Part shown: piece by piece, positions 40,803-49,569 of the stretch
How the letters are laid out: every line of letters starts with the position of its first letter
How positions within the stretch are numbered: the stretch's first letter is position 1
Origin: Caballeronia peredens
Lineage (GTDB): Bacteria; Pseudomonadota; Gammaproteobacteria; Burkholderiales; Burkholderiaceae
Assembly: GCA_001544595.2 (NCBI GenBank)
Contig: FCOH02000003.1
Location: 62,001 to 126,000 of the forward strand
Reading direction: 5' to 3'
Length of the DNA stretch: 64,000 nt
Made by a program: the position numbers and the translations under genes
Notes under the pieces: model-generated
Told to the model about the DNA's origin: nothing
Databases searched by the model: none
What the model saw: the letters and a program-made list of their open reading frames with translations, nothing else

Positions 40803-41992
40803 TGCACTGCTCCTTCGGCACGCAGCCGCGCGACCTCGCCGGCTTCGAAGCCAAGCGATTCCAGAACCGCTGCCGTATGCTCGCCGAGCGCCGGTCCTTG
40901 CCAGCGCACTTCGCCCGGCGTGTCGGACAGCTTGGGCACGATGCCCGGCATCTTCACGGTGGCGCCGCCCGGCAGATTCGCCTCCAGCAACATGTCGCGC
41001 GCCTGGTAATGCGCGTCGTTCACAATATCCGCGACCGAGTAGATGCGGCCCGTGGGCACTTCTTCGCGCTCGAGCGTCGCGAGCACGTCTTCCATCGAGT
41101 GATGCGAGGTCCACGCGGTGATCGCTTCGTCGAGCATCGTGCTCTGCCTGACGCGGCCGTCGTTGTGAGCGAGCGCGGGATCGTCGGCGAGATCGGGGCG
41201 GCCGATCACGTTCATCAGCCGCTTGTAGATCGGATCGCTGTTGCCCGCGATCACGACGAAGCCGCCGTCTTCCGTGCGATACGTGTTCGACGGCGCGATG
41301 CCCGGCAGCGCCCCGCCGCTGCGCTCGCGCACATGGCCGAGCAGGTCGTATTCGGGGACGAGGCTTTCCATCAGATTGAAGACGCTTTCGACGAGCGACA
41401 CGTCGACGACCTGGCCGTCGCCCTGTCCCGTCTTCACGCGCAGCACCGACATCAGCGCGCCGATCACGCCGTGCAGCGACGCCAGTGAATCGCCGAGGCT
41501 CACGCCGACGCGCGCGGGCAGGCCGTCGGCGTCGCCGGTCGTGTAGCGGATGCCGCCCATCGCCTCGCCGATCGCACCGAAGCCGGGACGATCGCGGTAC
41601 GGGCCGGTCTGGCCGTAGCCGGAAATGCGGACCATGGTGAGCTTCGGATTGATGCCGTGCAGCACGTCCCAGCCGAGGCCGAGCTTCTCGAGCGCGCCGG
41701 GCCGCATGTTCTCGATGACGATGTCCGCATCGCGGGCAAGACGCTTGATGACGTCGGCGCCTTCGGGCGATTTCAGATTCACGCAAACCGATTTCTTGTT
41801 GCGCGATTGCAGGTACCACCACAGCGACGTGCCTTCGTGAAGCTTGCGCCATTTGCGCAGCGGGTCGCCGCCGTTGGGGGTTTCGATCTTGATGACTTCC
41901 GCGCCGAACTCGGCCAGCATGCGCGCGGCAAAAGGCGCGGCGATGAGAGTGCCGATTTCGATGACCCGGATGCCTTGAAGAGGTCCGCTCAT
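40799..41992 (-). CDS. CaiB/BaiF family (class III) CoA-transferase
   Basis: 397 residues. The N-terminal signature GIRVIEIGTLIAAPFAARMLAEFGAEVIKIE, then LWWYLQSRNKKSVCVNLKSPEG and VRISGYGQTGPYRDRPGF, mark the family, which moves CoA between carboxylates. It is the first gene of a three-gene set (transferase, lyase, carrier) that would activate, cleave and import one acid. A LysR gene lies upstream in the same direction, with an inverted repeat between them. Confidence 0.92.
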   Translation of the reverse strand: MSGPLQGIRVIEIGTLIAAPFAARMLAEFGAEVIKIETPNGGDPLRKWRKLHEGTSLWWYLQSRNKKSVCVNLKSPEGADVIKRLARDADIVIENMRPGALEKLGLGWDVLHGINPKLTMVRISGYGQTGPYRDRPGFGAIGEAMGGIRYTTGDADGLPARVGVSLGDSLASLHGVIGALMSVLRVKTGQGDGQVVDVSLVESVFNLMESLVPEYDLLGHVRERSGGALPGIAPSNTYRTEDGGFVVIAGNSDPIYKRLMNVIGRPDLADDPALAHNDGRVRQSTMLDEAITAWTSHHSMEDVLATLEREEVPTGRIYSVADIVNDAHYQARDMLLEANLPGGATVKMPGIVPKLSDTPGEVRWQGPALGEHTAAVLESLGFEAGEVARLRAEGAVQ

Positions 41993-42034
41993 GCTGCTTG
42001 TCTCCAGAATTTATATATCGTGGAGCCAAGCTTA

Positions 42035-42087
42035 TTGGCGAACGCTGCGGTCCGTCCAACCGCATTTCGGCAATGACCGTTCGCCAA
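42035..42087. promoter_or_regulatory. Candidate LysR-type operator
   Basis: TTGGCGAACG (42035-42044) and CGTTCGCCAA (42078-42087) are perfect inverted 10-base arms 33 bases apart, between the LysR gene and the CoA-transferase start. LysR regulators commonly use such separated dyads upstream of their target operon. Confidence 0.6.
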
Positions 42088-42115
42088 ACGCGAACGCTCG
42101 CCGGTGTTTTGAAAG

Positions 42116-43042
42116 CTAGTCCGGAGTGCCGGCGGCTTCGATCGTGCGCAGATGATCGAACAGCAGCCGACTCACGGGCGACAGCGCATCCGAATCCCGC
42201 ACGACGATGATGAGACTGCGCGCCGCCCACTCCTCGTCGAGCGTGACGGCGGCGAGACCGAGCTGGCGGCCCAGCGCCTCGAACACGTGCAGCGGCAGCA
42301 CGCCAACGCCCATGCCCGCCTGCACCATGCGGCATACGGCGTCGAAGCCGGGCACGTGGATGCGCAGCCGCAGCGCGCGGCCCGCCTGTCGCGCGGCGAG
42401 ATGCGTGCGCATGTTGATCGAACTCGCCGAATGAAGGCCGATGTGATCGAAATCGAGCGTGTCCGCGAACGCGACGCTTTCGCGCTGCGTGAGCGGATGA
42501 TCGCCCGGCGTCACGATGACGAGCCGGTCGTGCCGGTAGTGCGTGGTTTCGAGGCCGCGCGTGTCGGCATCGCCGGAACAGATGCCGAGATCGACGAGAC
42601 TGTCCGCCACGCCTTCGACGATGCCGCCGCTCGGCCGCTCCTCCAGATCGATCTTGATCTGGTCATGCACGGACAGAAACGCGCGCAGGTCTTCCGGCAG
42701 GAATTCGACGATCGCGGAGAGATTCGCCATCATCCGCACGTAGCCGCGCACGCCGCTCGCATGCTCCGCCAGCTCGATGCCGATATTCTCGACATCGCGC
42801 AGCACGCGCCGCGCGTAGTGCAGGAGGGTTTCGCCGGCGTTCGTCAGTTCCATGCCGCGCGCCTTGCGCTCGAACAACACGGCGCCGACCGCCTGTTCCA
42901 GTTCGAGCAGACGCTTGCTCGCCGCCGACACCGCGATCGCCTCGCGCTCGGCCGCGCGGGTCAGGGTGCCTTCCTCGAACACGGCGAGAAAGAGTTGCAG
43001 CGTCGTGAGATCGAGACGCCTGAGCAGATTGCGGGTGGCCAT
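42116..43042 (-). CDS. LysR-family transcriptional regulator
   Basis: 308 residues. The N-terminal HTH reads LDLTTLQLFLAVFEEGTLTRAAEREAIAV, then SAASKRLLELEQAVGAVLFERK. A two-lobed effector domain follows (residues about 95-300, GVRGYVRMMANLSAIVEFLPEDL). It lies just upstream of the CoA-transferase/lyase/MFS set in the same direction, with a perfect inverted repeat between them, and probably controls that set in response to the acid or its CoA ester. The thioesterase gene lies 15 bases before it. Confidence 0.92.
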   Translation of the reverse strand: MATRNLLRRLDLTTLQLFLAVFEEGTLTRAAEREAIAVSAASKRLLELEQAVGAVLFERKARGMELTNAGETLLHYARRVLRDVENIGIELAEHASGVRGYVRMMANLSAIVEFLPEDLRAFLSVHDQIKIDLEERPSGGIVEGVADSLVDLGICSGDADTRGLETTHYRHDRLVIVTPGDHPLTQRESVAFADTLDFDHIGLHSASSINMRTHLAARQAGRALRLRIHVPGFDAVCRMVQAGMGVGVLPLHVFEALGRQLGLAAVTLDEEWAARSLIIVVRDSDALSPVSRLLFDHLRTIEAAGTPD

Positions 43043-43057
43043 CGTCGGATGGGTGCG

Positions 43058-43444
43058 TCAGCGGGCGTACTTGAACGTGCCTTGCGCGCTCGCGATCATC
43101 ACGCGATCGTCGACCCACGCCTCGCCGCGCGCGAAGTACACCGAGCGGCCCCGCCGTTCGAGAAAGCCCTTCGCCACGACCTTGTCGCCGATGCCGCGAT
43201 CGAGGTAATTCACCGTCAGCGAGAGCGTGAAGCCGTGCACGGGCGCGGCGCCCGACGTGAAGAGGCCGGCGTAGCCGCAGGCGGCGTCGAGCAGCGTGGC
43301 GATCGCGCCGCCTTGCAGGATGCGCTGCCGGTTCAGATGCCCGGCGTGGATCGGCATCAGGAATTCGGCGTAACCCGCGCGCCATTCGGTGAACGTCGCG
43401 CCGAGCGCTTCGAGAAACGGATTGTCCAGATCCAGATTGGCCAC
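43058..43444 (-). CDS. PaaI-type hotdog thioesterase
   Basis: 128 residues, the usual single hotdog length. HAGHLNRQRILQGGAIATLLDAACGYAG contains the central helix with its acidic residue, and LTVNYLDRGIGDKVVAKGFLERRGRSVYFARGEAW the following strands. Members hydrolyse acyl- or aryl-CoA esters to free CoA. The start is a GTG at 43444 with GGGAG in front, since no suitable ATG is in frame. It precedes the LysR gene in one transcript, suggesting CoA recycling for the same pathway. Confidence 0.85.
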   Translation of the reverse strand: MANLDLDNPFLEALGATFTEWRAGYAEFLMPIHAGHLNRQRILQGGAIATLLDAACGYAGLFTSGAAPVHGFTLSLTVNYLDRGIGDKVVAKGFLERRGRSVYFARGEAWVDDRVMIASAQGTFKYAR

Positions 43445-43818
43445 CTTTGCTCCCTTTTGTGCACGGAACGCACGTTGCGCCCGCGTTGCGGCGATTGTGC
43501 CATCGGCGCGCGCGGGATGCCGGGCGGAGCAAAAACGGGCAAAAAGCCTCCGGGCGCAAAAAAACCCGCGCACGGCGGGTTTCGTTCGAACGGCGGACAC
43601 AGCGATAATCGCACGGAAAAATCTGCAATTTACAAAGAACGGCTTCCGTCTGATTTCGCACACATCAATACGCGATGCCGGCAGAATCTCCCGGCATCGA
43701 ACGTTTCATGAAACAGCATCATGAATCGCGTATGCGTATCATTCACGCAGGTCTATAGGTGAAATGACAAACTGTCTCGCCCTGCGTGTCCCGCGCGCAA
43801 CACATTGCTTTACAGCAA
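43445..43818. other. Intergenic stretch between thioesterase and 65-residue protein genes
   Basis: 374 bases. It contains a terminator for the small upstream gene (43556-43582) and a perfect 12-base palindrome GTTTCATGAAAC at 43703-43714, an unassigned operator candidate. No further gene was seen. Confidence 0.45.
43556..43582 (-). terminator. Rho-independent terminator
   Basis: AAACCCGC (43562-43569) pairs with GCGGGTTT (43575-43582). An A run at 43558-43564 gives a T run on the minus strand. It would end transcription of the 65-residue protein gene to the right. Confidence 0.7.
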
Positions 43819-44016
43819 TTAGTTATATCCGCGAATCACACAGGATTTTTGTTCATCGTCGGATTTTTCACTAGCGAAACGCCCGCAAATTTCCGCAACA
43901 TATTCGGGTTTGCCGGCCACCTGGCTGGACCGATGTGAAACCGGGACGCTCGTGTCCGGCGGCATTTCGCCGTCTTCGATCCACGCGTAGAAATGCGCGC
44001 TCGTATTGGCTTCCAT
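43819..44016 (-). CDS. Small hypothetical protein, 65 residues
   Basis: Not recognised. It begins MEANTSAHFYAWIEDGEMPP and contains two Cys (about residues 44 and 59), many Asp/Glu and a basic end, with no signal peptide or membrane segment. The ribosome-binding site is excellent: AAGGAGA seven bases before the ATG. The surrounding DNA is lower in GC than the window, and the gene is flanked by terminators, so it is an isolated unit. Could be a peptide precursor, a regulator or a young gene. Confidence 0.6.
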   Translation of the reverse strand: MEANTSAHFYAWIEDGEMPPDTSVPVSHRSSQVAGKPEYVAEICGRFASEKSDDEQKSCVIRGYN

Positions 44017-44210
44017 GTTATGTCTCCTTTCGGTAAAAGCGCAAAAAACGTTCGATGGTTCCAGAATGCGCTTCTTAATAGCGGCTGGCCCTAGTGGATT
44101 TCATTAATGGACGTAAGCCGGACACTGCCGCCATGATGTCGAGAATGCCCGCCCGAAGCGCAAACCGCCTCGCTTCAATCCGCATATCCCTGTCTGCATA
44201 TCCTTTTAGT

Positions 44211-44241
44211 AGCGAAAAAAATGCCCGGTGGAAGACCGGGC
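44211..44241 (-). terminator. Rho-independent terminator after the FAD oxidase
   Basis: GCCCGGT (44223-44229) pairs perfectly with ACCGGGC (44235-44241) around a 5-base loop, with an A run at 44214-44221 giving a T run on the minus strand. It lies about 60 bases past the oxidase stop. Confidence 0.8.
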
Positions 44242-44302
44242 GGCTTAAACGATCGATTATGGAAAGCGGGCGCAATCCAATCGATTCTTACTCTTCTATC
44301 AG

Positions 44303-45475
44303 TTATACGACATTCTTTTCGACTATCGGCCGGCCTTCCAGCACGCGCGTCCAGTCGAGCGGCGATAAATCGAGCGTCGCGTAACGTCCGTGCAAAATCA
44401 GCTCGCTCACGCCGCGCCCCGTCGCCGGGCCCTGCTGCAATCCGTGCCCGCTGAAACCATTCGCGAAAATGCAATTCTCCACGTCCGGATGGCGGCCGAT
44501 GATCGCATTCTGATCCAGCACGTTGTATTCGTAATAGCCGGACCAGCAGCGCTCGACGCGCAACGCCTCGAACTGCGGCACGCGATGCGCGAGCGTCGGC
44601 CAGATGACATCGTCGAACAGCGCGTGATCGACTTCGTCGAGCGGCAGATCGTCCGGATCGTTGTCCGCGGCCGGCGACGTCCCGCAGATGTACGTGCGCC
44701 CTTCGGGACGAAAATAGACGCCGCTCGGATCGATCAGCAGCGGACAGCCTTCGAGCTTCCCCGGCGACGAAACATTGAAGATGCTGCGCCGCCGCGCATG
44801 CACCGGCAGGTCGATGCCGAGCATCGACGCGATCTGTCGCGACCATGCGCCCGCCGCGTTCACGACGACATCGCACGCATAAGTCTCGCCGTTGGACGCG
44901 CGCACGGCCTGTGCGCGCCGGCCGCTGCGCTCGATGCCGACGACTTCCGTCGCCACATAGCGCGCCCCGAGCGATTGCGCCTTGCGCCGGAGCGCCTGCA
45001 CGAGGCCGTAGCCGTCGAACCAGCCTTCGCCGCTCTCGCCGAACGCGCCCGCTGCGAGATCGTCCGTGTTGAGCCACGGAAAGCGCGCCTGCAATTGCGC
45101 GGGATCGAACAGGCTGATGTCCGCGCCGAGCTCTCGCTGCAGCGCGTGATTCTCGCGCAGCGTCGCTTCGCCCGGAGGCGTCGCGAGAAAGAGATAGCCG
45201 CCTTCGTGCAAATCGATCGACGGACGCTCGCCGTTGACTTCCAGCCGCTCGCCGATCGAACGCAGGAATTCGATGCCGAACAGCGACATGCGCACCGAAA
45301 GCGGCGTCGAGAACTGCTGCCGGATCGACGCCGCCGACAGCGCCGACGACGAGCGCGCGTAAGTCGGATCGCGCTCGATCACCGTGACCTGCGCCGTCGG
45401 GTCGGCGGCCCGCAGAAAATACGCGACCGAACTGCCGATCACGCCGCCACCCACGATCACCACTTGAGAAGCCAA
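44303..45475 (-). CDS. FAD-dependent oxidoreductase (DAO family), AmaA-like
   Basis: 390 residues. The dinucleotide-binding motif VVIVGGGVIGSSVAYFL is at residues 5-21, followed by TVIERDP and ASIRQQFS. The C-terminal FAD part includes FANGFSGHGLQQGPATGRGVSEL. DAO members oxidise amino or imino acids. It follows a family-7-like aldehyde dehydrogenase gene by 33 bases, the order seen in amaB-amaA, where AmaA oxidises L-pipecolate to the cyclic imine in lysine catabolism. That assignment rests on neighbourhood and family; glycine or other D-amino acid oxidases remain possible. Confidence 0.85.
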   Translation of the reverse strand: MASQVVIVGGGVIGSSVAYFLRAADPTAQVTVIERDPTYARSSSALSAASIRQQFSTPLSVRMSLFGIEFLRSIGERLEVNGERPSIDLHEGGYLFLATPPGEATLRENHALQRELGADISLFDPAQLQARFPWLNTDDLAAGAFGESGEGWFDGYGLVQALRRKAQSLGARYVATEVVGIERSGRRAQAVRASNGETYACDVVVNAAGAWSRQIASMLGIDLPVHARRRSIFNVSSPGKLEGCPLLIDPSGVYFRPEGRTYICGTSPAADNDPDDLPLDEVDHALFDDVIWPTLAHRVPQFEALRVERCWSGYYEYNVLDQNAIIGRHPDVENCIFANGFSGHGLQQGPATGRGVSELILHGRYATLDLSPLDWTRVLEGRPIVEKNVV

Positions 45476-45508
45476 GCCGACCTCGCTATGTGTGGTTTAG
45501 GTTTCGGC

Positions 45509-47008
45509 TCAGCCGAGATTGAAGTCGATGCCCTGTGCGAGCGGCAATTCCGACGAATAGTTGATCGTGTTGGTCGCGCGGCGCATGTACGCTTTCCACG
45601 CATCCGAACCCGATTCGCGCCCGCCGCCGGTTTCCTTCTCGCCGCCGAACGCTCCGCCGATTTCCGCGCCGCTCGGCCCGATGTTCACGTTGGCGATGCC
45701 GCAATCGCTGCCCGATGCCGACAGGAAACGCTCCGCCTCGCGCAGATCGGTCGTGAACGCGCACGACGACAGGCCGTGCGCGGCGGCGTTGTTGGCGGCG
45801 ATGGCTTCGTCGAAGTCGGAGTAGCGCATCACGTAAAGAATCGGCGCGAAGGTTTCCGTCAGCACCACGTCGGTTTGCGACGGCATTTCCACGAGCGCCG
45901 GACGCACGTAGTAGCCGTTCTCGTGCCCCTTCACGCTGACGCGCTCGCCGCCGGACACCTTGCCGCCTTCGCCCTTCGCCTGCTCCAGCGCGTCCTGCAT
46001 GCGCGCGAACGCCCGTACGTCGATGAGCGGGCCCATCAGAACGCCCTGCTCCAGCGGATTGCCGACGGGCACTTTCGCGTAGAGCTCCTTCAGGCGCGCC
46101 ACGGTTTCGTCATAGATGCTGTCGTGCACGAACAGACGCCGCAGCGACGTGCAGCGCTGCCCCGCCGTGCCGACCGCCGAGAACAGGATGCCGCGCAGCG
46201 CGAGATCGCGGTTGGCCGTCTGCGAAACGATGCCCGCGTTATTGCCGCCGAGTTCGAGAATGGAGCGGCCGAAACGCTGCGCCACCGCGACCCCGACCTT
46301 GCGGCCCATTTCCGTGCTGCCAGTCGCGCTGACGATGTCCGAGCGCTTGTCCGCGACGAGCGCCGCGCCGACGTCGCGCCCGCCGATGATCACCGCCGCG
46401 AGTCCGGCCGGCGCGGAGCCGAATTCATCGAGGGCGTCGCGCATGATGCGGTCGACTGCGAGCGCGGTGAGCGGCGTTTTTTCCGAGGGTTTCCACACGA
46501 CCGCGTTGCCGCAGACGAGCGCGAGCGCCGCGTTCCACGACCATACCGCGACGGGGAAGTTGAACGCCGAGATGATCGTGCACACGCCGAACGGATGCCA
46601 CGTCTCCGCCATGCGATGGCCCGGACGCTCCGACGCGATCGTGAGGCCGTACAACTGCCGCGACAGGCCCACGGCGAAGTCGCAGATGTCGATCATTTCC
46701 TGCACTTCGCCCAGGCCTTCCTGAAGAATCTTGCCCGCTTCGAGCGACACCAGCCGGCCGAGCGCTTCCTTCTTCTCGCGCAGGCGGTTGCCGAGCAGCC
46801 GCACGAGTTCGCCGCGGCGCGGCGCGGGCACGTTGCGCCACGTCGCGAATGCGGTGCGGGCGGCGCCGAGCGCGGCCTCGACGTCGGCGGTGCTGTTCTG
46901 CTTCACGCGGCCGATGACCTCGCCGGTGATAGGAGACGTGACGGCCAGATCGCCGTCGGCAACCAGGCTCGCGATGCCGAGGTCGGAAAGAATCGAGTGT
47001 GCGTCCAC
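45509..47008 (-). CDS. Aldehyde dehydrogenase, aminoadipate-semialdehyde/P6C type (AmaB-like)
   Basis: 499 residues from a GTG at 47008 with AAGGA in front; no better ATG lies before the conserved N-terminus. The ALDH marks are FNFPVAVWSWNAALALVCGNAVVWKPSEKTPL, the catalytic-Glu region ILELGGNNAGIV and the nucleophile in GTAGQRCTSLRRLFV. The GGRESGSDAWKAYMRRAT end is typical of the antiquitin/ALDH7 group that oxidises alpha-aminoadipate semialdehyde. With the downstream FAD oxidase it would convert pipecolate to aminoadipate. An XRE-cupin regulator diverges from it. Confidence 0.88.
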   Translation of the reverse strand: MDAHSILSDLGIASLVADGDLAVTSPITGEVIGRVKQNSTADVEAALGAARTAFATWRNVPAPRRGELVRLLGNRLREKKEALGRLVSLEAGKILQEGLGEVQEMIDICDFAVGLSRQLYGLTIASERPGHRMAETWHPFGVCTIISAFNFPVAVWSWNAALALVCGNAVVWKPSEKTPLTALAVDRIMRDALDEFGSAPAGLAAVIIGGRDVGAALVADKRSDIVSATGSTEMGRKVGVAVAQRFGRSILELGGNNAGIVSQTANRDLALRGILFSAVGTAGQRCTSLRRLFVHDSIYDETVARLKELYAKVPVGNPLEQGVLMGPLIDVRAFARMQDALEQAKGEGGKVSGGERVSVKGHENGYYVRPALVEMPSQTDVVLTETFAPILYVMRYSDFDEAIAANNAAAHGLSSCAFTTDLREAERFLSASGSDCGIANVNIGPSGAEIGGAFGGEKETGGGRESGSDAWKAYMRRATNTINYSSELPLAQGIDFNLG

Positions 47009-47316
47009 GGTGAAGTCCTTTTGAAACGGGTTCGTTCGTCGGATCGCTTCGCGGACGGCCGCGAAGCACGGGCATGTTGAGCCGGTATGTTTCTGATAAG
47101 CAACTTGCGTAACTTCGGAAACTATACGCGCTGCCGCCGCGCGCCACAACCGCGGACAATATTGGGGTTGTCCCTCATGCACACCGCCTTTCCGCGCGGT
47201 AGATTCGGCTAGTCTTGCGGCGCTCCGGAGCAGCGCGGCCCGGCGTGCCGGGCGCAGCCGCGATGTTATTATCGGAAACAAAGAGCGCTGTGCGTTCCCC
47301 ATCGATCGATCTTCCC
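47009..47316. promoter_or_regulatory. Divergent promoter region of the aldehyde dehydrogenase and XRE-cupin regulator genes
   Basis: 308 bases. It must hold promoters for both directions. An AT-richer patch at about 47085-47165 is the likely leftward promoter. No convincing palindrome for the XRE regulator was found. Confidence 0.35.
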
Positions 47317-47961
47317 ATGCCAAGCCTCAGCACAAACCAATCGGCGGAACAGTCCGCCACCGATCTCGGACGCCGGGTGAAGCGCGCGCGGCTCGCGCAC
47401 GACCTGACGCTCGAAACGGCGAGCCGCCTGTGCGGCGTGTCGCGTTCGGCGCTGTCGAAGATCGAAAACGGGCTGATGTCGCCGACTTTCGACGTGCTGC
47501 AGAAAATCGTGCGCGGCCTGCAAATCGATCTCGCCGAACTGTTCGGCACGGCGCCCGCGCCGAGCGCGAGCGGCCGCCGCGCGCTCACGCGCAAGGACGC
47601 GGGACAGCGTCACGCGTATCGCGGCTATCAGATGGAATTGCTCGCCACCGACCTCGCGCACAAGGCGATGCTGCCGTTTCGCATCCGCATATCGGCGCAT
47701 ACGCTCGACGCATTCGACGACTGGGGCCGTCACGAAGGCGAGGAATTTCTCTATGTGATCAGCGGCAGCGTGTGCCTTTATTCGGAACTCTATGCGCCGA
47801 CGCATCTGAACGCCGGCGACAGCCTCTACTTCGACAGCCGCACCGGCCACGCCGCCATTTCGACGAGCGAAGAAGACGCCGAAGTGCTGTGGATGGCCAC
47901 GGGCGGCGGCGTGCCAACGGGTTCGCCTTCGGCCGCCGCCGATGCCGTCGATGCGCAATGA
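47317..47961 (+). CDS. XRE-family regulator with C-terminal cupin domain
   Basis: 214 residues from the ATG at 47317; an ATG at 47263 would add 18, and neither start has a clear ribosome-binding site. The HTH reads LGRRVKRARLAHDLTLETAS, then LCGVSRSALSKIENGLMSPT. The cupin part (about 120-200) has FDDWGRHEGEEFLYVISGSV and GDSLYFDSRTGHA, with sensor-pocket His and Glu residues. It probably binds the substrate or intermediate and controls the divergent aldehyde dehydrogenase/oxidase genes. Its stop is seven bases from that of the convergent P450 gene. Confidence 0.9.
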   Translation: MPSLSTNQSAEQSATDLGRRVKRARLAHDLTLETASRLCGVSRSALSKIENGLMSPTFDVLQKIVRGLQIDLAELFGTAPAPSASGRRALTRKDAGQRHAYRGYQMELLATDLAHKAMLPFRIRISAHTLDAFDDWGRHEGEEFLYVISGSVCLYSELYAPTHLNAGDSLYFDSRTGHAAISTSEEDAEVLWMATGGGVPTGSPSAAADAVDAQ

Positions 47962-47967
47962 CGCGTT

Positions 47968-49452
47968 CTAACGCAGCGCGAGCCGCATCGGCATGGCGCT
48001 CGGAACGGCCGTGAATGCGCAGATTTCGCGGATCTGCGCCGGATCGACGGCGAGTTGCGCCGTGAAGTTGGCCATCAGCATCGACAAGACGAGCCGCATT
48101 TCCACCGCCGCCAGATGCCGGCCCGGACACACGCGCGGCCCCGCGCCGAATTGCAGATAGGCGCGCGGCTCGTGCGCGCCGCGATGCGCCGGACATCCGC
48201 TCGCCGCGTCCTGTATCTGACGATGATCATGCAGCCAGCGATCCGGATCGTAGCGTCCGGGATCGGCGAAATTTTGCGGGTCGAGCATCGCGGGACGGTT
48301 CAGCAGGAACATCTTCGTGCCCGCGGGCAGACGCACGCCCTGCAAGCGCACTTCTTCGAGCGGTTCCAGCGACAGATAAGGCGCTACGGGATGCAGCCGG
48401 CTCGCTTCCGTGCAGAGCGCCTCGCACAGGTCGAGTTCGCGCATCGCGCCGTAGTTCGGGCACACGGCGGCATCGCCGAGCACGTGGCGCGCGTGGGCCG
48501 CGACGCGCGTCTGCAGCGCTTCGTCCGCGCCGAGAAAGCGCAGCGCCCATGCAATCGATGTCGCCGTGGTTTCTTCGCCGGCGACGAGCATCGTCAGGAC
48601 GTTGGCGGACACGTCGTCGTCGGTGATGCCGGAGCCGGGTTCGTCGCGCAGAGCGAGCATCGCTTCGAGCAGGTTGGACGGTTCAGGCGAAGTTTCCGCG
48701 AGCAGCGCTTCGCACGCCTGTGCCGCCGCGTTTTCGCGCATCCGCGCTCGCGCGCGCGTCATCAGCTCGCGGATGTGCCGGTGCACGGCGACCATCGCGT
48801 CGTCGAATTTTCGATCGCGCGGAAACTTCACGTAATGCCAGTACGCGACGGGGGCGTTCACGCGCGCCATCAGCATCGGCAGCAGCATTGCCAGTTGCTC
48901 CTGGATCAGCACGCGCTCGTTCTCGAGCGTGTTCGGATCCTCGCCGAATGCGAGCGTGCTCGTCACATCGACGGTGAAGCGCTTCAGATCGTCGATCATG
49001 TCGACCACGTCGCCGGCGCGCGCGGCGGCTTCCCAGCGACGACGCAGCCGCTCGGTGATCGCGGCGAGCGTCGGATAGAACGCCTTGATGTGAGGTATCG
49101 ACAGCGCCTGCATCACGAGCCGCCGCTGCGGCTCCCACGCTTCGCCCTCGATCGAGAACAGGCCGTTGCAGCCGAACTCCTTCAGGATCCGCTCGATCGG
49201 CGCGTAACGGCGATAGCGTTGCGGCCGTTCGCGCAAGACCGTGTGCGACAGTTCGATGTCGTTCCAGACCGTGACGGGCGTCGTTCCGAAGTGGAATACG
49301 TACGGCGTGCCGAGTTCGGCGGCCCAGCGCTCGAGTGTCAGATGATGCGTGGCGGGCGGAAGCTGATGCAGGTTGCCGAGCAGCGGAAGGCCGCGCGGCG
49401 ACGGCAAATCATCGACTTCGCGCAAGGAGGCGCCGGCGGACGCTGCGTGCAT
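47968..49452 (-). CDS. Cytochrome P450
   Basis: 494 residues, soluble bacterial type with no membrane anchor. The I-helix oxygen-activating motif is AGEETTATS, the K-helix ExxR is EASR, and the haem loop FGAGPRVCPGR carries the proximal Cys. Length and sequence are closer to the class-II-like bacterial P450s than to camphor-type enzymes. No ferredoxin or reductase gene is adjacent, so it would use partners encoded elsewhere. It converges on the XRE-cupin gene; the substrate is unknown, though a role in the flavoprotein-rich pathway 3 kb away is possible. Confidence 0.93.
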   Translation of the reverse strand: MHAASAGASLREVDDLPSPRGLPLLGNLHQLPPATHHLTLERWAAELGTPYVFHFGTTPVTVWNDIELSHTVLRERPQRYRRYAPIERILKEFGCNGLFSIEGEAWEPQRRLVMQALSIPHIKAFYPTLAAITERLRRRWEAAARAGDVVDMIDDLKRFTVDVTSTLAFGEDPNTLENERVLIQEQLAMLLPMLMARVNAPVAYWHYVKFPRDRKFDDAMVAVHRHIRELMTRARARMRENAAAQACEALLAETSPEPSNLLEAMLALRDEPGSGITDDDVSANVLTMLVAGEETTATSIAWALRFLGADEALQTRVAAHARHVLGDAAVCPNYGAMRELDLCEALCTEASRLHPVAPYLSLEPLEEVRLQGVRLPAGTKMFLLNRPAMLDPQNFADPGRYDPDRWLHDHRQIQDAASGCPAHRGAHEPRAYLQFGAGPRVCPGRHLAAVEMRLVLSMLMANFTAQLAVDPAQIREICAFTAVPSAMPMRLALR

Positions 49453-49569
49453 GATCGGCCTCGCGAGGGCTTGATCTGTGCAGCATAGTGCAGGGGCGGA
49501 AACTCAGCGCGGAAGATGCGAAGCGCGCCAGGACAGCGGCGCTTCAGCACTGGCGGAACACGCGGTCCG

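Noticed and set aside
44390..47080. Long plus-strand frame opposite the FAD oxidase and aldehyde dehydrogenase
   Set aside because: No recognisable domain and no start signal; both minus-strand genes are well supported.
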